This document shows positions 1 to 5,358 of a DNA stretch of 6,211 bases, piece after piece. Within the stretch, counting starts at the first letter, position 1, and every line of letters starts with the position of its first letter. The position numbers and the translations under genes were made by a program. The stretch is from an uncultured Clostridia bacterium (lineage in GTDB: Bacteria > Bacillota > Clostridia > Oscillospirales > Oscillospiraceae), in the NCBI GenBank assembly GCA_937907715.1, contig CALERM010000026.1, forward strand, positions 1 through 6,211, written 5' to 3'. The notes beneath the pieces are model-generated. The model was not told the origin of the DNA and searched no databases. It saw only the letters and a list, made by a program, of their open reading frames with translations.

Positions 1-718
1 CGAACCAGGCAAACAGTGGGAACGCCGTGAAGATATACACAAAGCACAGCGGATAATACAGCAGCAGGGCTCTGCCGTAGGCTTCTGTGATCTGCGGACC
101 GTAGCTTGCGACGAGATCTGCGAAGATGGCAAAGAAGGCAATGGGTGCGTAGTAGGTCACGATCTTGACAAACTTCAGCATGACGTTCGTCAAGTCCTCC
201 AGGAACTTTGCAACCAGCGTTTCGCTGCCGCCGCTGAGGTTGACGGCAAAGCCGAAGAGAATCGAGAACACGATCAGCGGCAGCATTGCGCGGCGGCTGA
301 GAAGACCCACAAAATCAGATGCCGTAAAGAAATTGACGATCATATCGCTGACTGTCGCATACTCGCCCATTTCCTCCGCCTCAAGCTCCGTCCACGGTGT
401 CAGCACCGGCGGGAAGACCTGAACGAGAAGGAACATGATCACAGCGGCAATTGCACCGGTAATCACAAATGTCGCAACCGTCGTGCCCATGATCTTACCC
501 GCGCGCCTGCGGCTTTTCATATTGGCGACCGCGCCGGAAATGGACGCAAATACCAGCGGCACAACGATGCAGAACATCATGTTGATAAACACCGTGCCGA
601 GCGGCTTGATTGCCGCCGCTGCCGACGGGGCAAGCCAGCCGAACAGCGCGCCGAGAATCATTGCGCCGAGCATGATGGCAAGGAACGTATAGTTCTGCGC
701 TACAGACTTCTTGTTCAT
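1..718 (-). CDS. Dicarboxylate/amino acid:cation symporter (DAACS family), 5' part only
   Basis: The first 239 residues are visible; the C-terminal part lies beyond the window edge. Reading from ATG at 718, an AAGGAGA-type ribosome binding site lies about 9 nt upstream. The protein is strongly hydrophobic: membrane segments around residues 11-31, 39-67, 76-102, 145-162, 180-205 and 217-239. The stretch FINMMFCIVVPLVFASISG (residues 45-62) is the conserved DAACS motif of segment 2, and YYAPIAFFAIFAD (189-201) matches the family's later conserved segment. Known members (GltP, DctA, SstT, about 400 aa) import glutamate, aspartate, C4-dicarboxylates or serine/threonine with Na+ or H+. The substrate-binding half (hairpin loops and NMDG-type motif) is not in the window, so the substrate cannot be named. 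It starts 42 bp after the dapF stop in the same direction, with no terminator seen between, so cotranscription with dapF is likely. Confidence 0.88.
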   Translation of the reverse strand, partial: MNKKSVAQNYTFLAIMLGAMILGALFGWLAPSAAAAIKPLGTVFINMMFCIVVPLVFASISGAVANMKSRRRAGKIMGTTVATFVITGAIAAVIMFLLVQVFPPVLTPWTELEAEEMGEYATVSDMIVNFFTASDFVGLLSRRAMLPLIVFSILFGFAVNLSGGSETLVAKFLEDLTNVMLKFVKIVTYYAPIAFFAIFADLVASYGPQITEAYGRALLLYYPLCFVYIFTAFPLFAWF

Positions 719-760
719 AAAACCTATCTCCTTTTCTTTATCATGAACCAAAATCCATGG

Positions 761-1594
761 TTATTGCGAAATTGCCTCGTCGAAAGCCTCGCCCGCACAG
801 ACCATGCTTGCAGGTCCCGTGAGCAGCAGGTCTTTGCATTTCTTTCCCTCGCGGACAATGTCCACGATGAGAAGCCCCCCCTTCACTTCAACCTCCACAT
901 GATCGCCGCAGCAGCGGTTTTCCGCCAGCGCGTAGACCGACGCGCCCGTCCCTGTGCCGCAGGCGTAGGTGAAATCCTCCACGCCCCGCTCCCAGGTCCG
1001 TTCATAAAACCGGTTCTCGCCGGTCTTTTCGAGAAAATTGACATTGGCGCCCTTCGGGAATGCCGGATGATACCGCAGCCTGCGCCCGAACTCAAACAGC
1101 TCGCGTTCATCCGCCTCCCGCAGACCCGGGTACTGCACCACCGCATGCGGAATTCCGGGATTTCCCAGCTCCAGATACATGCAGCCGACCTTTTTTCCGT
1201 CCACATCCAGCGCCAGATACTGAAGCCCCACCGGGTCCGGCAGACGAATCCGGTAGTTTTTCGCATCGATGCGCGCGCCGGTCACAAGCCCGGCGGTCGT
1301 TTCAACCGTCTGCGTTTCGCCTGCAAGACCGGTCTCATAGCCGTAGCGGCAGATGCAGCGCGCGCCGTTGCCGCACATCTCGCCGAGCGTGCCGTCGCAG
1401 TTGAAAAACAGCATGCCGAAGTCTGCGTTTGCCTTTGCCGGAACAATCGCCATCAGACCATCCGCGCCGATGGACATGCGCCGGTCGCAGAGCGTGCGCG
1501 CAAGCCTTGACAGCTGCTGCTGCGACAGCTCGCCGTGCAGATTTTCCACAAGAATAAAATCATTGCCCGCGCCGTTCATTTTCGTAAACCGCAT
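761..1594 (-). CDS. dapF: Diaminopimelate epimerase
   Basis: 277 aa, the usual length for DapF. It is a cytoplasmic, cofactor-independent epimerase that converts LL-diaminopimelate to meso-diaminopimelate, the precursor of lysine and of peptidoglycan crosslinks. Both catalytic cysteines are present: C74 in MCGNGARC (73-80) and C212 in ACGTGTGAS (211-219). Substrate-binding elements also fit: KMNGAGNDF (5-13), N65 in FNCDG, NVNF (184-187) and E202-R203 in the TWERG segment. The start at 1594 is chosen because AAGGGG (1603-1608) lies 8 nt upstream and because MRFTKMNGAGNDF is the normal DapF N terminus. The reading frame stays open to 1744, but that extension would cross the gene's own promoter and has no family similarity. 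The symporter gene follows 42 bp downstream. It is divergent from the zinc-ribbon gene. Confidence 0.97.
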   Translation of the reverse strand: MRFTKMNGAGNDFILVENLHGELSQQQLSRLARTLCDRRMSIGADGLMAIVPAKANADFGMLFFNCDGTLGEMCGNGARCICRYGYETGLAGETQTVETTAGLVTGARIDAKNYRIRLPDPVGLQYLALDVDGKKVGCMYLELGNPGIPHAVVQYPGLREADERELFEFGRRLRYHPAFPKGANVNFLEKTGENRFYERTWERGVEDFTYACGTGTGASVYALAENRCCGDHVEVEVKGGLLIVDIVREGKKCKDLLLTGPASMVCAGEAFDEAISQ

Positions 1595-1627
1595 CAAATC
1601 CGCCCCTTCCCAGTTTTGTTGTACCCT

Positions 1628-1655
1628 ATTATACTGAAATTCCTCACCATGTAAA
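1628..1655 (-). promoter_or_regulatory. Promoter for dapF
   Basis: On the minus strand, TTTACA (1650-1655), a 16-bp spacer and a perfect TATAAT (1628-1633). Transcription would start near 1621, giving a leader of about 27 nt that contains the AAGGGG ribosome binding site. This is a sigma-A type promoter by sequence only. Confidence 0.75.
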
Positions 1656-1716
1656 TGTGAAAAGCTGCTCGATACCTTGCAAAAAGTGCGCTTCCCACAC
1701 GCCTTTGTTCGTGCAT

Positions 1717-1745
1717 TTGACTTTCCGCACAAACGCAGGTACAAT
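1717..1745 (+). promoter_or_regulatory. Promoter for the zinc-ribbon membrane protein gene
   Basis: TTGACT (1717-1722), an exact 17-bp spacer and TACAAT (1740-1745). Start expected near 1752, leaving a leader of about 48 nt with AAGGAG 8 nt before the ATG at 1800. It lies back to back with the dapF promoter; the two -35 boxes are 61 bp apart. Confidence 0.78.
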
Positions 1746-1799
1746 ACAGGTATGATATTTCAGGATATTACCCAGTATATGAAATAAGGAGTATGCCTC

Positions 1800-2435
1800 A
1801 TGCAGAAATGTTATAACTGCGGCAAGGAAGTCGATGACAACGTGCTGATCTGCCCGGACTGCGGCGCGCTGGTCAAGCGCTACGGAAAGCCCGTCCCCGT
1901 CGAGCCGGATTCCTGCCAGCCGCCGCAGCCCGACGCTTACCCCGGCGCGTATGAAGCGCCCGCGCAGCTCAGACCACGCGAGCGCGTCTGGCTGGACACA
2001 GCGGGAAAGCCGCACTTCAAAGGCGCTTTGTGCTTCTGGCTGATCGTGTGCGCAGTCTTTGCCGGGTATCTGCTGTTCGGCTTCGGGTGCATGCTGCTGA
2101 TCTACCACGCGCAGGACTTCTTCCTCGACGCGCTCGCCGCATTCCCGGAATTTTCAGATCTGACCGACGTTCTGAACCTCATGCTTGAGAGCATCGGCAC
2201 ATATTATGCGTTCTATGTCGCGGTACCGGTCCTGTTTGCCGTCAAGCTGTCCGGCATTGTCTGGCTCCTGGTTTCCAAACGCCGGCTGGCGTTTTATGTC
2301 GCGCTCGGTGCGGGCGTGCTGTTGACCGTGACAAGCCTCCTGTTCGGCGGCAGCGTGCAGGCGCTTTTATACACGCTCGATATGCTGCTTACGTTCCTGC
2401 TTCTCCGAAAGGACTGGCGCAGGCTGCGCCCCTGA
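1800..2435 (+). CDS. Zinc-ribbon membrane protein of unknown function
   Basis: 211 aa. The N terminus is a compact zinc ribbon with two CxxC knuckles (C4, C7, C18, C21) in the common form CYNCG...ICPDCG. It is followed by a proline-rich, probably unstructured linker (about 30-65) and then hydrophobic segments at about 76-102, 133-158, 164-182 and 186-203, so three or four membrane spans. The tail is basic (RKDWRRLRP), which suggests a cytoplasmic end. Such zinc-ribbon plus membrane-domain proteins are common in Clostridia; most have no known function, and I cannot name a specific family. The start is supported by AAGGAG 8 nt upstream and its own promoter. It is transcribed alone: divergent from dapF and convergent with the L,D-transpeptidase gene. 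The zinc ribbon may bind a protein or nucleic acid partner in the cytoplasm, but that is inference. Confidence 0.87.
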   Translation: MQKCYNCGKEVDDNVLICPDCGALVKRYGKPVPVEPDSCQPPQPDAYPGAYEAPAQLRPRERVWLDTAGKPHFKGALCFWLIVCAVFAGYLLFGFGCMLLIYHAQDFFLDALAAFPEFSDLTDVLNLMLESIGTYYAFYVAVPVLFAVKLSGIVWLLVSKRRLAFYVALGAGVLLTVTSLLFGGSVQALLYTLDMLLTFLLLRKDWRRLRP

Positions 2436-2440
2436 GAATT

Positions 2441-2464
2441 CCAAAAAAGCTAACGCTTTTTCGG
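2441..2464 (+). terminator. Weak A/T-stem hairpin just after the zinc-ribbon gene
   Basis: AAAAAGC (2444-2450), loop TAAC, GCTTTTT (2455-2461), extended by CC/GG across one A-C mismatch. It begins 5 nt after the stop codon at 2433-2435. The 3' arm ends in five Ts, so it could act as a weak intrinsic terminator. An alternative stem, CTTTTT (2456-2461) with AAAAAG (2465-2470), would compete with it. Confidence 0.4.
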
Positions 2465-2494
2465 AAAAAGGGGTTGCGCCTCGACTGCGCGCAT

Positions 2495-2519
2495 AATTTT
2501 GCGCCTGAAGCGCAAAATT
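2495..2519. repeat. Perfect 10-bp inverted repeat
   Basis: AATTTTGCGC (2495-2504), loop CTGAA, GCGCAAAATT (2510-2519). The arms are perfect. There is no T-tract on either side, so a terminator role is unlikely. Confidence 0.7.
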
Positions 2520-2541
2520 CCAAACTTGCGAGGCGTTATGT

Positions 2542-2574
2542 ATGTTTCCGGTCGGCAAAGCCGCCGGATAACAT
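2542..2574. repeat. Long imperfect hairpin, 14 bp with two bulges
   Basis: Paired segments are ATGTT/AACAT, TCCGG/CCGGA and CGGC/GCCG around an AAA loop (2557-2559). Single unpaired Ts sit at 2552 and 2569. No T-tract follows. Confidence 0.65.
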
Positions 2575-2588
2575 GGATTTTCATTTTA

Positions 2589-2608
2589 TTTCGCCCTGCG
2601 GGGCGAAA
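2589..2608. repeat. Perfect 8-bp hairpin
   Basis: TTTCGCCC (2589-2596), loop TGCG, GGGCGAAA (2601-2608). A partly exclusive alternative pairs GAAAC (2605-2609) with GTTTC (2618-2622). Confidence 0.65.
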
Positions 2609-2633
2609 CTCTATGAGGTTTCTTGATACGCTG

Positions 2634-2666
2634 AAGCGCCCCGGAAGCAACGCTTCCGGGGCGCTT
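2634..2666 (+). terminator. Strong intrinsic terminator between convergent genes
   Basis: A perfect 15-bp stem, AAGCGCCCCGGAAGC (2634-2648) with its complement at 2652-2666 around an AAC loop, followed on the plus strand by GTATTTTCTC. The T-rich tail favours stopping plus-strand transcripts from the zinc-ribbon gene. It also lies 8 nt beyond the stop of the minus-strand L,D-transpeptidase gene and may stop that transcript, although the minus-strand tail (CAGCGTATC) is poor in T. Confidence 0.85.
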
Positions 2667-2674
2667 GTATTTTC

Positions 2675-4141
2675 TCAGGATTGCAGGATTCTGGTCGTCT
2701 CGGGATCCGGCTCAAACCACTTGTTCTTGCCGAAAAGGATGATCGCGTCTCCGACTTCGACGGTATCGAAAATTTCCGGCATCGCGTCGACCGGAATATT
2801 GACGCAGCCGTGGCTGCCGCCGTTGACGTAGAAGTCCTTGCCGAAGTGCGTCCGCCACGACGCATCGTGCAGCCCATACGCCCCCTCAATGCCAATCCAG
2901 TATTTCGAGAACACCAGATAGTCCTCGCCCTGCATCCACTGGTCGGTATCCTTGTTGTAGGCGTAATACAAGCCCGTGATCGTCTGGAAGCCGTTGAGGT
3001 TGCCGGTGACGACGTCGGTCGAAATTACGACCTCCCCGGACTTGTAGACAGTAAGCTTCTGATTGTCGATGTCGACCTCGACATACACATCGGTCAAAGG
3101 CGCATACGGCTCGCCGTTTTTATACAGCAGCAGCTGCGCGCGGATTTCCTTGGATTCAAGCTTCTGCAGCGCCTCTTGCAGCTCCTGCGAAAGCGCGTCG
3201 GTATCGAGCTGATAGTCTACCTTCAGGAATTCCATCGGCTTCGGTCCGTCGACGTAGGTGTCCAAAATGAACGGCGTGTTGGAAACATCCGCAATCGCCT
3301 TCCAGCCTGCAAGCAGCGCGTCCAGCTTATTTTCATCAACCTTGACGCTGCCGTCTTTGTCTACAGACAAAAGCTCCGACAGCTCCCCGTCCTTGAGCGT
3401 GACGATCTTTTCCTGCTCGCACTGCCCCTCGAGATTCAGATCAATCGTATAGCTCAGCTCTTTGACCTTTTCGCGCAGCAGCTCGTCAAAATCAAAGCTT
3501 GTGTTTTCCGCCGTGATCTCGGGCGCAGCATAGCAGTCCGGCACGCTCGTCAGCTCAAAGCTCACATTCTGCGCGCCGCCTGCGTCCACTGTCAAGCCGG
3601 AAGCCGCCTCGCGCAGCGCCGCACGGACCGGCTCCAGCTGCAGCTCGTTGCCGGGAACCTCGTCTACCACGCAGAATTTTTCATCCGCAAAGGTCATATA
3701 GGCATCCTGCGCCGGATGGCGGGAGACTGCTTCCAGATCACTTACCACCGCCTCGTCCGTATAACGCACGGTATCTACACGCACCGGTCCGGGCTGGGTA
3801 TGCGCCTGCGAGCGCCACTGAAGCTTGTCCGTCATGCTCTTCTGCGCAAAAACCGCGGGGTCCATGCGCTCGTCGGCGGTGAAGCCTGCGGTGATTGCCT
3901 GCTGCGTCGGCTCCAGAAGCCCCAGCTGTGAGAGCGTATACGTACCGGTCGTCTGCCCGTTTTCGGTCACGGTGAGCGTCGTCTGCTCCGCATTTTGCAG
4001 CATCGCCTGATACTGTTCATAAAGCGCCTGCTGCGTCTGTTCTGCCTCCACCGCCGCGCCGTGCAGCCGGTAATAGCCGCAGCCCGCGCCCGCGCCAAGT
4101 ACCAGAAGCACACACAGCGCGATGATCCATCCCTTTTTCAT
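2675..4141 (-). CDS. Membrane-anchored L,D-transpeptidase (YkuD domain)
   Basis: 488 aa. The N terminus (MKKGWIIALCVLLVLGAGAG) is a signal anchor or signal peptide, so the rest faces outside. The YkuD catalytic domain (about 354-470) has H425 and the signature GGSHGCVNIP (441-450) with catalytic C446. Known members form 3-3 crosslinks between meso-diaminopimelate residues in peptidoglycan or attach proteins to it. Upstream are sequences like the putative peptidoglycan-binding domain common in clostridial YkuD proteins: one near 140-183 (HPAQDAYMTF... EVPGNELQLE) and one near 231-328 (KDGELSELLSVDKDGSVKVDE). The usual GxYGW segment of the second is replaced by VDYQL (307-312). The C-terminal tail (475-488) follows the catalytic domain closely. 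The ATG at 4141 has GGAG about 11 nt upstream, slightly long. The gene stands alone, convergent with the zinc-ribbon gene, with a leader carrying the 161-bp hairpin element. Confidence 0.94.
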   Translation of the reverse strand: MKKGWIIALCVLLVLGAGAGCGYYRLHGAAVEAEQTQQALYEQYQAMLQNAEQTTLTVTENGQTTGTYTLSQLGLLEPTQQAITAGFTADERMDPAVFAQKSMTDKLQWRSQAHTQPGPVRVDTVRYTDEAVVSDLEAVSRHPAQDAYMTFADEKFCVVDEVPGNELQLEPVRAALREAASGLTVDAGGAQNVSFELTSVPDCYAAPEITAENTSFDFDELLREKVKELSYTIDLNLEGQCEQEKIVTLKDGELSELLSVDKDGSVKVDENKLDALLAGWKAIADVSNTPFILDTYVDGPKPMEFLKVDYQLDTDALSQELQEALQKLESKEIRAQLLLYKNGEPYAPLTDVYVEVDIDNQKLTVYKSGEVVISTDVVTGNLNGFQTITGLYYAYNKDTDQWMQGEDYLVFSKYWIGIEGAYGLHDASWRTHFGKDFYVNGGSHGCVNIPVDAMPEIFDTVEVGDAIILFGKNKWFEPDPETTRILQS

Positions 4142-4195
4142 GTTCTCTTTTTCTCCGTCTCTTTCTCTCCGCCGATCGCCCGACAGTTATCTTAG

Positions 4196-4356
4196 GGTGT
4201 ATTCTTCCGACTGGCGATGTGCCCGGCGGCGAGGAATTTTTGCGCGGAGCAAGACATTTTTTCACAGGAATACTGACGTATTTCAAGGAAGAATGACGCT
4301 AACGCAGCGCGAAAAGACCCGCTGTCCGGGTGCGTTGGCAGTTGGAAGAATACACC
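4196..4356 (+). repeat. 161-bp near-palindromic element, MITE-like or structured RNA
   Basis: The ends are inverted repeats: 4196-4217 and 4335-4356 match at 19 of 22 positions, the outer 13 (GGTGTATTCTTCC) perfectly. As plus-strand RNA nearly the whole element folds into one hairpin. Helix 1 is 4196-4226 with 4326-4356 (25 Watson-Crick, 5 G-U, 1 mismatch). Helix 2 is 4233-4245 with 4307-4319 (two mismatches, one G-U). Helix 3 is 4253-4263 with 4287-4297 (one mismatch, two G-U). The tip is 4267-4273 with 4278-4284 around loop TGAC. There is no credible ORF inside and no clear target-site duplication at the edges. A non-autonomous transposable element is one reading; a retained structured RNA is another. 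It occupies most of the 261-bp gap between the ttcA-like and L,D-transpeptidase genes. Confidence 0.72.
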
Positions 4357-4362
4357 GTGAAT

Positions 4363-4371
4363 AGTATAGCA
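4363..4371 (-). promoter_or_regulatory. Candidate extended -10 promoter for the L,D-transpeptidase gene
   Basis: On the minus strand, TGC followed by TATACT (TATACT at 4363-4368), matching the extended -10 form TGnTATAAT. The region 17 bp upstream (TTTTCT) is a poor -35. Transcription would start near 4356, at the edge of the hairpin element, giving a leader of about 215 nt. No better promoter was found between 4142 and 4402. Confidence 0.42.
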
Positions 4372-4402
4372 TACCGCGCAGGCAAAGAAAACCCATTTTC
4401 CG

Positions 4403-5119
4403 CTATTTTTGGACCTCCCACTGCGAAAGCGGATACCGCTGCATGGCGCCGAAAATCCGGGTCTTGATGTCGGGGTACTGTGCCTGCAACGATGCAATCA
4501 GCTCCTTGACCTCCTGGCGCTTCGTGTGCTTGTCCGCAGGGCAGACATTGTGGACCACCGGGAGCTGCTGCGCCTGCGCAAAATGCTCAATCGCCTTTTC
4601 TCCGATGTAGAGCATGGGGCGGATCTGCGTGACGCCGGAGCGGCTTAAGTATGTGACCGGCTCGAAGCAGCCGATTCTTCCCTCGTAGAAAAGGCTCATG
4701 AGGAAGGTCTCGACCGCATCGTCAAAATGGTGTCCCAGCGCGACCTTGTTGAAACCCAGCTCCCGGATGGTGTCGTTCAGCGCGCCGCGGCGCATTTTCG
4801 CGCACATGGAGCAGGGATTTTTCTCCTTGCGGTAGTCAAAAATGATCGGTCCGATCTCGGTCCTTTTACAACAGAAGCCGACGTCCAGCGACCGGCACAG
4901 CGCCTCGACCGGCGTAAAATCCATGCCGCCGAGCCCCATGTCGATGGTAATCGCCGTCAGCTCAAACGGCGCCGGGTAGTAGCTTCTCAGCGCTGCAAGA
5001 ACGGTCAGAAGCGTCAGAGAGTCCTTGCCGCCCGAAACGCCGACGGCAATTTTGTCACCGGGCGAAATCATATGGTAATCGTCGATGCATTTTCGCATCA
5101 GACCCATCATTTTCTGCAT
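4403..5119 (-). CDS. ttcA: TtcA-family tRNA 2-thiocytidine synthase-like ATPase
   Basis: 238 aa from the chosen start, shorter than E. coli TtcA (about 311 aa) but typical of compact Gram-positive members. It is a cytoplasmic PP-loop ATPase: VSGGKDS (28-34) is the ATP-pyrophosphatase loop and GHHFDDAVET (129-138) is the second conserved family motif. CSMC (C103, C106) and C193 in NVCPADKHTKRQE match the three cysteines that bind the iron-sulfur cluster in TtcA. The family adenylates C32 of certain tRNAs and replaces its oxygen with sulfur; whether this member does exactly that is inference. The start at 5119 is preferred because GGAGG lies 8 nt upstream. An in-frame ATG at 5158 would add 13 residues but has no ribosome binding site. 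It is divergent from rplM, with a promoter at 5283-5311. Confidence 0.87.
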   Translation of the reverse strand: MQKMMGLMRKCIDDYHMISPGDKIAVGVSGGKDSLTLLTVLAALRSYYPAPFELTAITIDMGLGGMDFTPVEALCRSLDVGFCCKRTEIGPIIFDYRKEKNPCSMCAKMRRGALNDTIRELGFNKVALGHHFDDAVETFLMSLFYEGRIGCFEPVTYLSRSGVTQIRPMLYIGEKAIEHFAQAQQLPVVHNVCPADKHTKRQEVKELIASLQAQYPDIKTRIFGAMQRYPLSQWEVQK

Positions 5120-5127
5120 CTTTACAG

Positions 5128-5132
5128 CCTCC
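5128..5132 (-). promoter_or_regulatory. Ribosome binding site deciding the ttcA-like start
   Basis: GGAGG on the minus strand, 8 nt before the ATG at 5119. Neither ATG further upstream (5158 or 5149) has such a site, so the shorter protein is favoured. Confidence 0.8.
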
Positions 5133-5232
5133 GCAGATGTATTTTGCATTGCGAGCATTTAAGAGCTTTCGAGAGAAAAACAGAGTATTTGAAAGATTCC
5201 CGCGTGCTGCGTTTATTTTTTCAAAAAAGCGG

Positions 5233-5261
5233 TTGACAGAATTTTTTGTGTGTGATATAAA
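5233..5261 (+). promoter_or_regulatory. Promoter for the rplM-rpsI operon
   Basis: TTGACA (5233-5238), an exact 17-bp spacer and TATAAA (5256-5261): nearly consensus sigma-A, as expected for ribosomal protein genes. The start is expected near 5268, leaving a leader of about 90 nt before the rplM ATG at 5359. Confidence 0.88.
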
Positions 5262-5266
5262 ATACT

Positions 5267-5341
5267 GGCGCGCTTCGGGAATATTGTATGCGCGCCTCAC
5301 GATTTTGTCAAAATTTTTTATCATAGAAAGCATTCGCTTTC
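5267..5341 (+). promoter_or_regulatory. rplM leader with two hairpins, possible L13-type autoregulatory leader
   Basis: At the predicted 5' end of the transcript, GGCGCGC (5267-5273) pairs with GCGCGCC (5290-5296). A second stem, GAAAGC/GCTTTC (5326-5341, loop ATTC), ends 4 nt before the GGAGG of rplM (5346-5350). Between them, ATTTT-GTC-AAAAT (5302-5314) is followed by a T-run, a possible weak attenuator. Leaders upstream of rplM-rpsI are known in Bacillota (the L13 leader motif), but I cannot confirm a match to that model by eye. Confidence 0.45.
5283..5311 (-). promoter_or_regulatory. Promoter for the ttcA-like gene, facing the rplM promoter
   Basis: On the minus strand, TTGACA (5306-5311), an exact 17-bp spacer and TACAAT (5283-5288). 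The start is expected near 5276, giving a leader of about 157 nt. It lies inside the rplM leader and points at the rplM promoter: the two predicted start sites are only about 8 bp apart and each transcript runs through the other promoter. Confidence 0.72.
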
Positions 5342-5358
5342 CAACGGAGGAAACAGAC

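Larger units (their letters stand above)
2436..2632. repeat. Hairpin-rich intergenic region, possible dispersed repeat
   Basis: No gene is supported here. Besides the A/T hairpin at 2441-2464, there are three further palindromes: 2495-2519, 2542-2574 and 2589-2608. A 7-bp inverted repeat, CGCCTCG (2477-2483) with CGAGGCG (2529-2535), encloses the first of these. AATTCCAAA occurs twice as a direct repeat (2437-2445 and 2516-2524). The density of stems far exceeds what a terminator needs, which suggests a composite intergenic repeat. Copy number cannot be judged from one window. Confidence 0.5.

Noticed and set aside
743..1510. Plus-strand open frame (255 codons) opposite dapF
   Set aside because: dapF is certain on the minus strand; this frame shows no motif and its composition is that of an antisense shadow.
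1595..1744. N-terminal extension of dapF to an ATG at 1744
   Set aside because: The extra 50 residues span the dapF -10 and -35 boxes and do not resemble DapF; the ATG at 1594 has a good ribosome binding site.
2499..2650. Small open frames in the hairpin-rich intergenic region
   Set aside because: No ribosome binding sites; the translated sequence simply reads through palindromes.
2681..3931. Long plus-strand open frame (416 codons) antisense to the L,D-transpeptidase gene
   Set aside because: It lies entirely opposite a clear YkuD gene, has no ribosome binding site or recognisable domain, and reflects stop-poor GC-rich antisense sequence.
4122..4364. Small open frames across the 161-bp element on both strands
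   Set aside because: Lacking ribosome binding sites and domain features; they are explained by the palindromic element itself.
4185..4368. Target-site duplication flanking the 161-bp element
   Set aside because: Flanks (TTATCTTAG on the left, GTGAATAG on the right) show no convincing direct repeat, so recent transposition is not demonstrated.
4387..4400. Possible terminator after the ttcA-like gene (GAAAA, loop, TTTTC)
   Set aside because: Only a 5-bp A/T stem with three following Ts on the minus strand; too weak to call.
5120..5158. Longer start of the ttcA-like gene at 5158
   Set aside because: No ribosome binding site precedes it, while GGAGG sits 8 nt before the ATG at 5119.
5137..5358. 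Upstream extension of rplM
   Set aside because: It would run through the promoter and the start region; L13 similarity begins only after 5359.
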